Assembly: GCA_036511595.1 (NCBI GenBank)
Contig: DATCBY010000068.1
Span: 1-37,850 of the forward strand
Reading direction: 5' to 3'
DNA length: 37,850 bases
Origin: DASZQY01 sp036511595
Lineage (GTDB): Bacteria > Pseudomonadota > Alphaproteobacteria > Rhizobiales > Kaistiaceae
The notes below the pieces were generated by a model, which saw only the letters and a program-made list of their open reading frames with translations, was not told where the DNA came from and ran no database searches. How positions within the stretch are numbered: position 1 is the first letter of the stretch; every line of letters starts with the position of its first letter. A program made the position numbers and the translations under genes. This document shows, piece by piece, positions 25,236 to 34,717 of this stretch.

Positions 25236-26216
25236 ATGAAAATGCGTCGGCTTGGTTCGACCGGCCCCATGGTCTCGGCGATCAGCCTCGGCACCATGGG
25301 CATGTCCGACGTCTATGGTCCCGCCGATAGGGGCGAGTCGATCGCCACCATCCACGCCGGCGTCAATCTTCTCGACACCGGCGATTTCTATGCCAGCGGC
25401 GCCAACGAGATGCTCGTCGGCGAGGCGCTGAAGGGCCGCCGCGACAAGGTGCTGGTCAGCGTCAAGTTCGGCGGTCTCCGCGATCCGGCCGGCGGCTTCA
25501 TCGGCTACGACGCGCGCCCCGCCGCGGTAAAGAATTTCCTCGCCTACACGCTGCGTCGCCTCGGCGTCGATCACATCGATATCTATCGTCCCGCCCGCCT
25601 CGACGCGGCCGTCCCCGTCGAGGACACGGTCGGCGCCATCGCCGACATGATCGAGGCCGGCTACGTCCGCTATGTCGGATTGTCGGAAGTCGGCACCGAT
25701 ACCATCCGCCGTGCCGTCAAGGTCCACCCGGTCGTTGACCTCCAGATCGAATACTCGCTGCTCTCGCGCGGCATCGAAACGGCGATCCTGCCTGTCTGCC
25801 GCGAACTGGGCGTCGGCATCACCGCCTATGGCGTCCTCACGCGCGGCCTGCTCTCCGGTCGCTGGTCGCGCGAAAAGGCGACGGCGGGAAAGGACAGCCG
25901 CGCCCATCACCGCCGCTTTGGCGGCGAGCATTTGCCGAGGAATCTCGCCCTGATCGAGGCCCTGAAGGCCATCGCCGCCACCCATAAGATGTCGCCGGCT
26001 CAGGCCGCCATCGCCTGGGTCCTGTCGCGCGGTGACGACATCGTCCCGCTCCTGGGCTCGCGCACGCGCGCCCAGCTCGCCGAAGCCCTCGCCACCCTCG
26101 ACTTCAGACTGACCGCCGACGACCTCGCCCGCATCGAGGCGGCCGTCCCGCTGGGCTCCGCCTCCGGCGACCGCTATCCCGCCGCCGCGATGGCAACCCT
26201 CGACAGCGAACGCTGA
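25236..26216 (+). CDS. Aldo/keto reductase
   Basis: A 326-aa NADPH-dependent TIM-barrel reductase. ATG 25236 has GAGG nine bases upstream. Catalytic Asp and Tyr are in LLDTGDFYASGANE and the Lys in SVKFGG. The usual catalytic His position is IYRPARLD, i.e. no His, as in the subfamily with PARxD in place of HR. The cofactor-binding LLGSRTRAQL is near the C-terminus. Substrate unknown. Downstream of pdxH, with which it may be co-transcribed; its stop is three bases from the convergent antiporter gene. Confidence 0.88.
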   Translation: MKMRRLGSTGPMVSAISLGTMGMSDVYGPADRGESIATIHAGVNLLDTGDFYASGANEMLVGEALKGRRDKVLVSVKFGGLRDPAGGFIGYDARPAAVKNFLAYTLRRLGVDHIDIYRPARLDAAVPVEDTVGAIADMIEAGYVRYVGLSEVGTDTIRRAVKVHPVVDLQIEYSLLSRGIETAILPVCRELGVGITAYGVLTRGLLSGRWSREKATAGKDSRAHHRRFGGEHLPRNLALIEALKAIAATHKMSPAQAAIAWVLSRGDDIVPLLGSRTRAQLAEALATLDFRLTADDLARIEAAVPLGSASGDRYPAAAMATLDSER

Positions 26217-26219
26217 CCG

Positions 26220-28073
26220 TTACCGCGGGTCCGCCGACTCCCGCTCGCGCCCGGCAGCGGCTTCGTCTTCGGCGGCCACCACTGCGGTCTCTGCCGACAG
26301 CGGCTTCGCCTCGCGCTTCGGCGGGATGAGCGGCGTCGGCGTCGGCTGGTTCTTGAACGTGAGATCGCGCCCGGCGGCGATTCCGCCGTCCACCTGCAGC
26401 GACAGCCTGTTCGCGTCCCGCTTGCGCACGCCGGCCAGCGCCTCAGCCGCTTCATCGGCCGGCACGCCGAGCGCCACCAGCGCCGCCTCGCCGAAGGCCA
26501 TTGCCGATTCGAACGTCTCGCGGATTTCGTAATCGACGCCGGCGCCGATCAGGTCGAGCGTATGACCGCGGTCGTAGGAGCGCACCAGCACCTTGGCGAG
26601 CGGGAAGTCCTCCTTGACAATCTCCACGATCTTGTTGGTCGCCGCCCGGTCGTCGATGCACACCGCCACGATCTTGGCGCTGCGGGCGCCGGCAGCGCGC
26701 AGCACGTCGAGCCGCGTGCCGTCGCCGTAATAGATCTGGAATCCGAAGCGTGCCGCCGCCCGGATCATGTCGGTATCGGCGTCGATGATCGACACGTCGA
26801 TGCCGCGCGACAGCAGCGCCTGGCTCGCCACCTGCCCGAAGCGTCCGAACCCGATGACCAGCGCCGTGGCCGAGAGTCCGTCGGCGATGGTGACGCCGTC
26901 CATCGACGGCGGCTTTTCCGGCAGCAGCCGTTTCAGCACGATCGGCGCCAGCGGCGTCAGCGCCATCGACACGATGACCGCGGCGGTCAGTAGCGCCGAG
27001 GTCTGCGCGTCGAGCAGGCGCAGTCCCAGCGCCGTGTTGAACAGCACGAACGCGAACTCGCCGCCCTGCGCCAGCATCAGCGCCAGCCGTACCGCGTCGG
27101 CCTGGCCGACGCGGAAGATGCGGGCCGCGCCGTAGATCGACGCCATCTTGATCGCCATGAACCCGGCGACCAGCGCCACCACCAGCCAGCAATGCATCCA
27201 GATCAATGTCAGGTCGAGCGACATTCCGACCGACAGGAAGAAAAGACCGAGCAGCAGCCCGCGGAACGGCTCGATGTCGGCTTCGAGCTGGTGGCGGAAG
27301 CTCGATTCGGAAAGCAGCACGCCGGCAATGAAGGCGCCCATCGCCATCGACAGGCCACCCGCCTGCATGACCAGCGCCGCGCCGAGCACTACCAGCAGCG
27401 CCGCCGCCGTCATGATCTCGCGCGCCTTCGATGCGGCGAAGATGCGGAACAGCGGATTGAGCGCGAAGCGCCCGACGGCGACCACCGCGACGATGCCACT
27501 CACCCCGATCGCCACCTGCTGCCAGCTCGTGCCGGTCGCGGCATGAAACGGCGCCAGCACCGCCATGATGGTGAGCAGCGGCACGATGGCGAGGTCCTGC
27601 AGCAGCAGGATCGCGAAGGTCTTCTGCCCGTAGGGCTCGGTCGATTCGCCGCGCTCCTCCAGGATCTGCAGCACGATCGCGGTCGACGACATGGCAAGGC
27701 CCGAGGCCGCCACGAACGCGGTCGCCGGCGCCACGCCAATGGCGATACCGGCGACCATCAGCACCGCCGTCGACAGCACCACTTGCGCCAGGCCGAGGCC
27801 GAAGATGTCCCGCCTCAGCGCCCACAGCCGCGACGGCTTCAGTTCCAGCCCGATGACGAAGAGCAGCAGCACCACGCCGAATTCGGCGATGCCGAGGATC
27901 GACGCCGGGTCGCGGAATATCTTCAACCCAAACGGCCCGATCGCCACGCCGGCGACCAGATAGCCGACGACCGAACCGAGGCCGATGCGCTTGAAGATCG
28001 GCACCGCCACCACCGCCGCGCCGAGCAGCGCCACGGCGCTGATCAGTTCCGAGCTTTGCGCATCGATCGCCAT
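26220..28073 (-). CDS. KefB/KefC-type cation:proton antiporter (CPA2) with TrkA-N domain
   Basis: A 617-aa protein. Twelve or so membrane helices (about 8-385) include LVAGVAIGPFGL, LLFVIGLELKPSRLW and SGLAMSSTAIVLQILEERGE of CPA2 exchangers. A cytosolic TrkA-N/RCK domain follows, with the nucleotide loop ALVIGFGRFGQVASQ and IDADTDMI, GDGTRLDVLRAAG. Likely a K+ efflux system; whether glutathione-gated is not visible, and no KefF/KefG subunit gene is nearby. The tail is charged and low in complexity. Confidence 0.9.
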   Translation of the reverse strand: MAIDAQSSELISAVALLGAAVVAVPIFKRIGLGSVVGYLVAGVAIGPFGLKIFRDPASILGIAEFGVVLLLFVIGLELKPSRLWALRRDIFGLGLAQVVLSTAVLMVAGIAIGVAPATAFVAASGLAMSSTAIVLQILEERGESTEPYGQKTFAILLLQDLAIVPLLTIMAVLAPFHAATGTSWQQVAIGVSGIVAVVAVGRFALNPLFRIFAASKAREIMTAAALLVVLGAALVMQAGGLSMAMGAFIAGVLLSESSFRHQLEADIEPFRGLLLGLFFLSVGMSLDLTLIWMHCWLVVALVAGFMAIKMASIYGAARIFRVGQADAVRLALMLAQGGEFAFVLFNTALGLRLLDAQTSALLTAAVIVSMALTPLAPIVLKRLLPEKPPSMDGVTIADGLSATALVIGFGRFGQVASQALLSRGIDVSIIDADTDMIRAAARFGFQIYYGDGTRLDVLRAAGARSAKIVAVCIDDRAATNKIVEIVKEDFPLAKVLVRSYDRGHTLDLIGAGVDYEIRETFESAMAFGEAALVALGVPADEAAEALAGVRKRDANRLSLQVDGGIAAGRDLTFKNQPTPTPLIPPKREAKPLSAETAVVAAEDEAAAGRERESADPR

Positions 28074-28149
28074 GGAATATTCCGTGCCCCTTCGGCGCCC
28101 ACAGTCACGGCGCCCGCGGATTCATGCAAGATGGATTCCGGCTGCTTTT

Positions 28150-28256
28150 CCCTCCTCGGCCAAAGGCCGGGTAGGGGGTGAGGAGCGGTTCGCGCAGCGA
28201 ACGAAACAGGCCGGTGGCCTGTTTCGAGCGACGAACGCCGGAGCGTAAGCGACGGC
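28150..28256. repeat. Mosaic palindromic intergenic repeat, copy B
   Basis: CCCTCCTCGGCC-AAA-GGCCGGGTAG, then GGTTCGCGCAGCGAACG, AACAGGCCGGTGGCCTGTTTCG and CGCCGGAGCGTAAGCGACGG. It shares blocks 1, 3, 4 and 5 with copy A but lacks the CCACGC...GCGTGG hairpin. It lies between the antiporter gene's 5' end and tldD's 3' end. Confidence 0.65.
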
Positions 28257-28286
28257 CGGATGGCGGATCGCACGTCCGAAAACCGA

Positions 28287-29705
28287 CTAAGTCGCCGTCC
28301 CGCCGACCGTGATCTGGTCGATGCGGAGCGTCGGCTGGCCGACGCCGACCGGCACGCCCTGGCCGTTCTTGCCGCAGGTGCCGATGCCCGGATCGAGCTT
28401 CATGTCGTTGCCGATCATCTTGACCCGCGTCAGCGCCTCCGGCCCGCTGCCGATCAGCATCGCGCCCTTGAGCGCCGGCCCGATGATGCCGTTCTCGATG
28501 CGGTAAGCCTCGGTGCAGGCGAAGACGAACTTGCCCGAGGTGATGTCGACCTGGCCGCCACTGAAGGAGACGGCGTAGATGCCGCTCTTCACCGATTTCA
28601 GGATTTCGCCGGGGTCGTCCTTGCCGGACAGCATGATGGTGTTGGTCATGCGCGGCATTGGGATGTGCGCGTAGCCCTGCCGGCGGCCGTTGCCGGTCGG
28701 CTTCATGCCCATGAGGCGCGCGTTCTGCCGGTCCTGCATATAGCCGACGAGGATGCCGTCCTCGATCAACGTCGTCGTCTGCGTCGGCGTGCCTTCGTCG
28801 TCGACCGTCAGCGATCCGCGCCGCGATGCGATGGTGCCGTCATCGATGACGGTGACGCCCGGAGAGGCGACCCGTTGCCCCATCAGCCCGGCAAACGCGC
28901 TCTCGCCCTTGCGGTTGAAGTCGCCTTCCAGTCCGTGGCCGACCGCCTCATGCAGCAGGATGCCGGGCCAGCCGGGCCCCAGCACCACGTCGAACGTACC
29001 CGCCGGGGCAGGGACTGCGGAGAGATTGACCAGCGCCTGGCGCACCGCCTCGTCGATGGCGAATTGCCATTGATCCTCGGCGACGAAGCGCTGGAAGCCC
29101 TCGCGCCCGCCGGTGCCGTAGGAGCCGGTTTCCTGCTTGTCGCCTTCGCCCACGACAACTGAAACGTTCAGCCGTACCATCGGCCGCGCGTCGCGCACGC
29201 GCGTGCCGTCGGCGCGCACGATCTCGATCTCCTCGAATGAGCCGCCAATCGACGCCGTCACCTGGCGCACGCGCGGATCTTTCTTGCGCGCCGCCGCGTT
29301 GATGTTCTCCAGCAGCTTCACCTTCTCGGCAAAGCTCGGACTGCCGATCGGGTTCTCGTCGGTGTAGAGCGCGGCGTTGGTGCCGCGCGGCGGCTCGGCG
29401 TAGGTGCCCTTGTAGCCGGCCTTCACCGCCTGCACGGCATCCGCCGCCCGCTTGATCGCCGGCGCGGAAATCTCACCCGAATGGGCATAGCCCGCGGCCT
29501 CGCCCGCCACCGCCCGCAGGCCGAAGCCCTGGTTGGTGTCGAAGCTCGCCGATTTCAGCCGCCCGTTGTCGAACAGCAGGCTCTCCGACTGCGAAAATTC
29601 GAGGTAAAGTTCTCCGTCGTCGGCGCCATCCAGCGCCTCGGCGACCATCCGCCGGGCGGTTTCCGGCGCAATGCCGACGCGGTCGAGAATGGAATGATCG
29701 GACAT
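28287..29705 (-). CDS. tldD: TldD-type metalloprotease
   Basis: A 472-aa TldD, which with TldE/PmbA forms a protease that trims peptides (microcin B17, CcdA). The metal site is LLHEAVGHGLEGDFNRKG (HExxxH), a third ligand region lies near the C-terminus, and the signature MPRMTNTIMLSGKDDPGEIL is present. The partner gene pmbA is not in the window, as usual in alphaproteobacteria. Codirectional with ialB. Confidence 0.94.
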   Translation of the reverse strand: MSDHSILDRVGIAPETARRMVAEALDGADDGELYLEFSQSESLLFDNGRLKSASFDTNQGFGLRAVAGEAAGYAHSGEISAPAIKRAADAVQAVKAGYKGTYAEPPRGTNAALYTDENPIGSPSFAEKVKLLENINAAARKKDPRVRQVTASIGGSFEEIEIVRADGTRVRDARPMVRLNVSVVVGEGDKQETGSYGTGGREGFQRFVAEDQWQFAIDEAVRQALVNLSAVPAPAGTFDVVLGPGWPGILLHEAVGHGLEGDFNRKGESAFAGLMGQRVASPGVTVIDDGTIASRRGSLTVDDEGTPTQTTTLIEDGILVGYMQDRQNARLMGMKPTGNGRRQGYAHIPMPRMTNTIMLSGKDDPGEILKSVKSGIYAVSFSGGQVDITSGKFVFACTEAYRIENGIIGPALKGAMLIGSGPEALTRVKMIGNDMKLDPGIGTCGKNGQGVPVGVGQPTLRIDQITVGGTAT

Positions 29706-29843
29706 GGGCGTTGCTCGGGACCGTAGGAGGAGTTCCCGCCACAGATAGGGCGCGAACCCGCTGACCGCAATCGGCAGCCCGCTACTCCGCTCCCCCCGCG
29801 AAAGCGGCAGCGCAGGTGAGGCAACCTGCCGTCGGACTTGCAG

Positions 29844-30557
29844 CTAAGGCAGCGCGTCGTACCCCGGCGCGAAGCCGTTCAGCGAGATCGGGATGCCGAT
29901 GCCTTCCTCGGGCGTCTGGAAGATGATGAAGGTCGCCGTCTGCCCGCCGCGCAGCGCCGTCAGCAGCTTGTCCTCGAGGATCACCTCGGCGACGCACCCG
30001 TTCGGCAGGCAGCGCACGAATCCGGCGCGGCCCATGTCGTTGTTGTCGACCTTGAGGCCGAGCCCGGACGGCAGCAGCACGCCGAGCGGCGCCAGGATGC
30101 GCATGATGCGCGCCTTCTTGTCTGCCGTCTTCAGGATGATCACCGTCAGGCCGACATTGTCGCGGTCTTCCGCCGTGACGAACTGCATGAGCACGCACTG
30201 TTCTTGCTGCGCGCCCGCCGGCGTGTCGCAGCGCACCTGCCAGTCGCCGTGCGTGGAGCGCACCGGCGGCTCGCCTTCGCCGGCCGGCGCCACCGAGACT
30301 ACCGCCTTCGGCACGTCGGTCGGGCCCGCGGCCTGATCGCCGCCAGCCGGCGGCGGTGTCAGCGGGGTGGCGTCCGAGGATGATGCGGGCGCCGTGGCCG
30401 CGCCGTTCGATGCGGTGCGGCTGCCGAGGTGCGGCGAACTGCCAAACGTGACGAAGACCACGCCTATGGCAATCGCGATCGCCAGGATTACGGCGATGGT
30501 CACCAGAATCGGAACGAGGGACCTGCGGCGCCTTCTCGGGGGTTCGTCGTCGTACAT
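29844..30557 (-). CDS. IalB-family (invasion-associated locus B) protein with N-terminal membrane anchor
   Basis: A 237-aa protein from ATG 30557 (AGGACG upstream). A basic stretch RRRRRSLVP precedes one membrane helix (PILVTIAVILAIAIAIGVVF), then a Ser/Pro/Ala-rich linker. The IalB domain follows: HGDWQVRCDTP, EQCVLMQF, LAPLGVLLPSGLGL and RAGFVRCLPNGCVAEV with two Cys pairs. The domain is periplasmic in this topology. Most IalB proteins have a cleavable signal peptide; here it looks like an anchor. A cox-adjacent position is common in Hyphomicrobiales; function is not established outside Bartonella. Confidence 0.85.
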   Translation of the reverse strand: MYDDEPPRRRRRSLVPILVTIAVILAIAIAIGVVFVTFGSSPHLGSRTASNGAATAPASSSDATPLTPPPAGGDQAAGPTDVPKAVVSVAPAGEGEPPVRSTHGDWQVRCDTPAGAQQEQCVLMQFVTAEDRDNVGLTVIILKTADKKARIMRILAPLGVLLPSGLGLKVDNNDMGRAGFVRCLPNGCVAEVILEDKLLTALRGGQTATFIIFQTPEEGIGIPISLNGFAPGYDALP

Positions 30558-30915
30558 TCGTCCTGCCGGTGTCTCAGCTTTCGCCCGCGCGCCAGGGGAA
30601 TAGCGCCGAATCGCCCATAGCCCAATAGCCCATCTTGCATCAATCCGCACCCTGAAGGAATTCGGGCGAGGCCGCGACGCTGGCGTCGACCTTCGGGGCA
30701 GCAAACCCGGGCGCCACCAGCGCAAAGGCGCGATTTGCCGCATAGAACCGCGCCATAGCCCGTTGCGGCTCAAAACCGCTTATGGTTTCTCTCTGGCACG
30801 GTTCCAGACAGCGTAAATCGTTGCTATGCCGGCCGGGCCGCAGACTGCTGTACTATCGGCCACTTGGTTCGGCTGGTATGCCTCTTCCGAATCGAGGCTC
30901 GCGGAAAGGAACGGA
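30558..30915. other. Intergenic region between ialB and coxB, no gene seen
   Basis: 358 bases between divergent genes. It should contain promoters for both, but I see no clear -35/-10 pair. It holds a short tandem ATAGCCCAATAGCCCA at 30617-30632. Frames across it are not protein-like; the coxB frame is open up to 30826, but the sequence before ATG 30916 is not signal-peptide-like. Confidence 0.5.
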
Positions 30916-31857
30916 ATGGTGACGAAGGATTGGATGCGGATGGTTCCCGGCCGGGCGGCTTTGGGTGGCCTCGCACTCGTGGGCTTCGCCGGCGTTGCCA
31001 ACGCCACGCAGCCGGAGCCGTGGGAGATCAATCTTCAGCCGGCCGCGTCGCCGATCATGGAAATGATCCACGCCTTCGACAACGGCATCCTGGTCGTCAT
31101 CACCCTGATCGTCCTCTTCGTCCTGGCTCTGCTGCTCTATTGCATCGTGCGGTTCAATTCGCGCGCCAATCCGGTGCCGTCGAAAACCACCCACAACACG
31201 CTGGTCGAGGTGATCTGGACGGTCGTGCCGATCCTCATCCTGGTCGGCATCGCCATTCCGTCGTTTGCGCTGCTCTTCGCCGAGCACGATCCGGCGCGCG
31301 CCATCGCCGGGTTCGACCCCGCCAAGGAAATGACCGTCAAGGCGACCGGCAACCAGTGGTACTGGACCTACGATTATCCCGACAACGGCGACGTCTCGTT
31401 CGACTCGCTCATGCTCCAGGACAACCAGCGCACCGATCCGGTCAACCAGCCGCGCCTGCTTGCCGTCGACAACGAGATGATCGTGCCGGTGGGCGTCGTC
31501 GTCCGAATGATTATCATCGGCAACGACGTCATCCATTCCTGGGCCGTGCCCTCGCTCGGCGTCAAGATCGACGCCATCCCCGGCCGCCTCAACGAGACCT
31601 GGTTCCGCGCCGACCGCGAAGGGGTCTATTACGGCCAATGCTCGGAGCTCTGCGGCCAGGCTCCGGCCACCGACATGAACGATCTGCACGGCCATGCCTT
31701 CATGCCGATCGTCGTGCGCGCGGTGGCTCCCGACAAGTTTGCCGCCTGGGTAGCGGCGGCCGGCAAGGATTTGCCGGGCGCTTACAAGCTGCTCGCCGCG
31801 GCGCCGAAGACGAACGATGGCGGTGACCGGCTCGCCGTCGCCAGTGCGGTTCAATAG
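30916..31857 (+). CDS. coxB: Cytochrome c oxidase subunit II with an insertion in the Cu(A) loop
   Basis: A 313-aa subunit II of aa3 oxidase, which takes electrons from cytochrome c through binuclear Cu(A). ATG 30916 follows GGAAAGGAACGG and starts a signal peptide ending VANA-TQ. Two membrane helices (about 55-78, 98-122) precede the periplasmic cupredoxin domain. Ligands: His207 in HSWAVPS, Cys242, Glu244 and Cys246 in QCSELC, His260 and Met263 in GHAFMP. Between Cys246 and His260 lie 13 residues where relatives have three (CGxxHxFM); the extra ten are APATDMNDLH (249-258). The electron-entry aromatic run QWYWTYDY is intact. First gene of the cox operon. Confidence 0.95.
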   Translation: MVTKDWMRMVPGRAALGGLALVGFAGVANATQPEPWEINLQPAASPIMEMIHAFDNGILVVITLIVLFVLALLLYCIVRFNSRANPVPSKTTHNTLVEVIWTVVPILILVGIAIPSFALLFAEHDPARAIAGFDPAKEMTVKATGNQWYWTYDYPDNGDVSFDSLMLQDNQRTDPVNQPRLLAVDNEMIVPVGVVVRMIIIGNDVIHSWAVPSLGVKIDAIPGRLNETWFRADREGVYYGQCSELCGQAPATDMNDLHGHAFMPIVVRAVAPDKFAAWVAAAGKDLPGAYKLLAAAPKTNDGGDRLAVASAVQ

Positions 31858-31899
31858 GTCCGCCCGGGTGTTGCTGCGGACCGATCGAAGGAGACGTTG

Positions 31900-33531
31900 A
31901 TGGCAAGCGGCGCAGCTTACACCGCGCACGGTGTTGACGAGGCCCACGGGACGCACGACGCCCATCCCCATCCGACCGGCTGGCGCCGTTATGTCTATTC
32001 GACCAACCACAAGGACATCGGCACGATGTACCTTGTCTTTGCCATCGTCTCCGGCCTCATCGGTGGCGCGCTGTCAGTCGCCATGCGCGCCGAGCTGCAG
32101 TCGCCCGGCATCCAGATTTTCCACAATCCCGAACTCTTCAACGTCTTCGTGACGGCGCACGGCCTCATCATGATCTTCTTCATGGTCATGCCGGCGATGA
32201 TCGGCGGCTTCGGCAACTGGTTCGTGCCGATCATGATCGGCGCCCCCGACATGGCCTTCCCGCGCATGAACAACATCTCGTTCTGGCTGCTGCCGCCGGC
32301 CATCCTGCTGCTGCTCATCTCGCTCTTCCTGCCGAGCGCCCCCGGTTCCACCGGCGTCGGCGGCGGCTGGACGATGTACCCGCCGCTCTCCACCTCCGGC
32401 CAGCCCGGCCCGGCCGTCGATTTCGCCATCCTCGCACTGCATCTCGCCGGCGCTTCGTCGATCCTCGGCGCCATCAACTTCATCACCACCATCTTCAACA
32501 TGCGCGCGCCCGGCATGACGCTGCACAAGATGCCGCTGTTCGTGTGGTCGATCCTGGTGACGACGTTCCTGCTTCTGCTGGCGCTGCCCGTCCTCGCCGG
32601 CGCCATCACCATGCTGCTCACCGACCGCAACTTCGGCACATCGTTCTTCGTCGCCGAGCAGGGTGGCGATCCGATCCTCTTCCAGCATCTTTTCTGGTTC
32701 TTCGGCCACCCCGAGGTCTACATCCTGATCCTGCCGGGCTTCGGCATGACCAGCCAGATCATCTCGACCTTCGCCAAGAAGCCGGTGTTCGGCTACATGG
32801 GCATGGCCTATGCCATGGTCGCCATCGGCTTCATCGGCTTCGTCGTGTGGGCGCATCACATGTACACCGTCGGCCTGTCGCTCAACACGCAGGCCTATTT
32901 CATCACCGCCACGATGGTTATCGCGGTGCCGACCGGCGTGAAGATATTCTCGTGGATCGCCACCATGTGGGGCGGCTCGATCGAGTTCAAGACACCGATG
33001 CTCTGGGCGGTCGGCTTCATCTTCCTGTTCACCGTCGGCGGCGTCACCGGCGTGCAGCTCGCCAACGCCGGCTTCGACTACGTCGTCCATGACACCTACT
33101 TCGTCGTCGCCCACTTCCACTACGTGCTGTCCCTGGGCGCCGTGTTCACGATTTTCGGCGGCTTCTATTACTGGTTCCCGAAGATGAGCGGCTACATGTA
33201 CAACGAGGCGCTCGGCAAGGCGCACTTCTGGATCACCTTCGTCGGCGTCAACCTGGTCTTCTTCCCGCAGCATTTCCTCGGCCTCGCCGGTATGCCGCGC
33301 CGTTCTGTCGACTATCCGGATGCCTTCGCCGGCTGGAACTTTATTTCCTCGATCGGCTCGTACATTTCCGGCATCGGCACGCTCGTCTTCCTCTACATGC
33401 TCTACGAGGCGTTCGCGAAGAAGCGGCTCGCCGGCGCCAATCCGTGGGGGGCGGGCGCGACGACGCTGGAATGGATGCTGCCCTCGCCGCCGCCCTTCCA
33501 TCAGTGGGACGTCCTCCCGCGCATTAAGTAG
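31900..33531 (+). CDS. ctaD: Cytochrome c oxidase subunit I, aa3 type
   Basis: A 543-aa heme-copper subunit I that reduces O2 to water and pumps protons. ATG 31900 follows GAAGGAGAC. Heme a ligands: His in FVTAHGLIMIFF and one in HFHYVLS. Cu(B)/active-site: His and Tyr of FFGHPEVYILILPGFG (cross-linked pair and K-channel), HHMYTVG (two His), and HDTYFVVAHFH (heme a3). D-channel entry N-rich FGNWFVPIMIGAPDMAFPRMN is present. Full length and all metal ligands intact. Forty-two bases after coxB. Confidence 0.97.
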   Translation: MASGAAYTAHGVDEAHGTHDAHPHPTGWRRYVYSTNHKDIGTMYLVFAIVSGLIGGALSVAMRAELQSPGIQIFHNPELFNVFVTAHGLIMIFFMVMPAMIGGFGNWFVPIMIGAPDMAFPRMNNISFWLLPPAILLLLISLFLPSAPGSTGVGGGWTMYPPLSTSGQPGPAVDFAILALHLAGASSILGAINFITTIFNMRAPGMTLHKMPLFVWSILVTTFLLLLALPVLAGAITMLLTDRNFGTSFFVAEQGGDPILFQHLFWFFGHPEVYILILPGFGMTSQIISTFAKKPVFGYMGMAYAMVAIGFIGFVVWAHHMYTVGLSLNTQAYFITATMVIAVPTGVKIFSWIATMWGGSIEFKTPMLWAVGFIFLFTVGGVTGVQLANAGFDYVVHDTYFVVAHFHYVLSLGAVFTIFGGFYYWFPKMSGYMYNEALGKAHFWITFVGVNLVFFPQHFLGLAGMPRRSVDYPDAFAGWNFISSIGSYISGIGTLVFLYMLYEAFAKKRLAGANPWGAGATTLEWMLPSPPPFHQWDVLPRIK

Positions 33532-33584
33532 AAACAAAAGGCGAGGAGCGCCGCGAGGCGCGACCGGGAAGCACAAAAGACCCA

Positions 33585-34532
33585 ATGGCGTATTCGGAGA
33601 TCAGCAAGGCTACCACCGTTGACGACGCCGACATCGGCCTCGGCAACGTCGCCGATTACGTCGCGCTGCTGAAGCCTCGCGTCATGTCGCTGGTGGTCTT
33701 CACCGCCTTCGTCGGCATGGCCATCGCCCCGGGCGGCGTCAACCCTGTCATCGGCGCCGCCGCCCTGTTGGCGATCGCCGTCGGCGCCGGGGCCGCCGGC
33801 GCGCTCAACATGTGGTACGACGCCGACATCGATCGGCTCATGCGCCGCACGGCACCGCGCCCCATTCCCGCCGGCCGCCTTGCCCCGGGCGATGCCCTCG
33901 GCTTCGGCCTGACGCTGGCGGTCGGCTCCGTCGCCTTCCTCGGCCTCGCCACCAGCTATCTCGCCGCCGCGCTGCTCGCCTTCACGATCTTCTTCTACGT
34001 CGTGATCTACACCATGTGGCTGAAGCGCCTGACGCCGCAGAACATTGTCATCGGCGGCGCCGCCGGCGCGCTCCCTCCGGTCATCGGCTGGGCGGTGGTC
34101 ACCGGCTCCATCGCGTGGCCGGCGGTCGTGCTGTTCGCCATCGTCTTCCTGTGGACCCCGCCGCATTTCTGGGCGCTGTCGCTCTATCGCTCCGAGGATT
34201 ACGCCAGGGCCGGCGTGCCCATGCTGCCGGTGGTCGCCGGCGTGCCGCGCACCAAGCGCGACATCGTCATCTACTCCGTCATTCTCACCGTCTTCGCCGC
34301 GGTTGTGCCGCCGGCGATCGGCATGGCGACCATTGCCTATGGCGTCATCGCCGGCGCGTTGGGCATCCTCTTCGTCTGGCTGGCGGTGCAGGTCGCTCGC
34401 ATGCCGGCGGGCGACAAGGACATGCGCCCCGCCCGCCATCTCTTTGCCTATTCGATGCTCTATCTCTTCCTGCTGTTCGCCATCCTCCTGGTCGAAAGCG
34501 GCATCGGCTGGATGCACGCGGCCGCCGCATGA
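33585..34532 (+). CDS. ctaB: Protoheme IX farnesyltransferase (heme O synthase)
   Basis: A 315-aa UbiA-type membrane prenyltransferase that adds farnesyl to heme b, the first step to heme a for subunit I. The Mg-diphosphate motif NMWYDADIDRLMRRT and a second one near YRSEDYARAGVPML are present, with about eight or nine helices. ATG 33585; no strong Shine-Dalgarno sequence. Stop overlaps the coxF ATG (ATGA). Confidence 0.95.
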   Translation: MAYSEISKATTVDDADIGLGNVADYVALLKPRVMSLVVFTAFVGMAIAPGGVNPVIGAAALLAIAVGAGAAGALNMWYDADIDRLMRRTAPRPIPAGRLAPGDALGFGLTLAVGSVAFLGLATSYLAAALLAFTIFFYVVIYTMWLKRLTPQNIVIGGAAGALPPVIGWAVVTGSIAWPAVVLFAIVFLWTPPHFWALSLYRSEDYARAGVPMLPVVAGVPRTKRDIVIYSVILTVFAAVVPPAIGMATIAYGVIAGALGILFVWLAVQVARMPAGDKDMRPARHLFAYSMLYLFLLFAILLVESGIGWMHAAAA

Positions 34533-34717
34533 CCACGATGCCAACGCCCCTTCCCGAAGCCGATGGCATCCGCCTGACCGATGCCCAGCTGCGCCGCCGC
34601 CGCGCCCGCTCCGTCGCGATCGCGCTGGCGCTGTTTGCCTTCGTCGTGCTGTTCTATGTCGTCACCATCGCCAAGATCGGCGGCAACATCGCTCAGGGCG
34701 GCACGAGTGGCATGTGA
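34529..34717 (+). CDS. coxF: Small oxidase-assembly membrane protein CoxF
   Basis: A 62-aa protein: a basic N-terminal part (LTDAQLRRRRARS) and one membrane helix (VAIALALFAFVVLFYVVTIA), then KIGGN, as in alphaproteobacterial CoxF. The start overlaps ctaB by four bases and the stop overlaps ctaG by one (TGATG). Its precise role is unknown; genetic context says oxidase biogenesis. Confidence 0.85.
   Translation: MTTMPTPLPEADGIRLTDAQLRRRRARSVAIALALFAFVVLFYVVTIAKIGGNIAQGGTSGM

Noticed and set aside
32074..33585. 503-aa minus-strand frame opposite ctaD
   Set aside because: Antisense shadow; Glu/His/Arg-rich with no motif.
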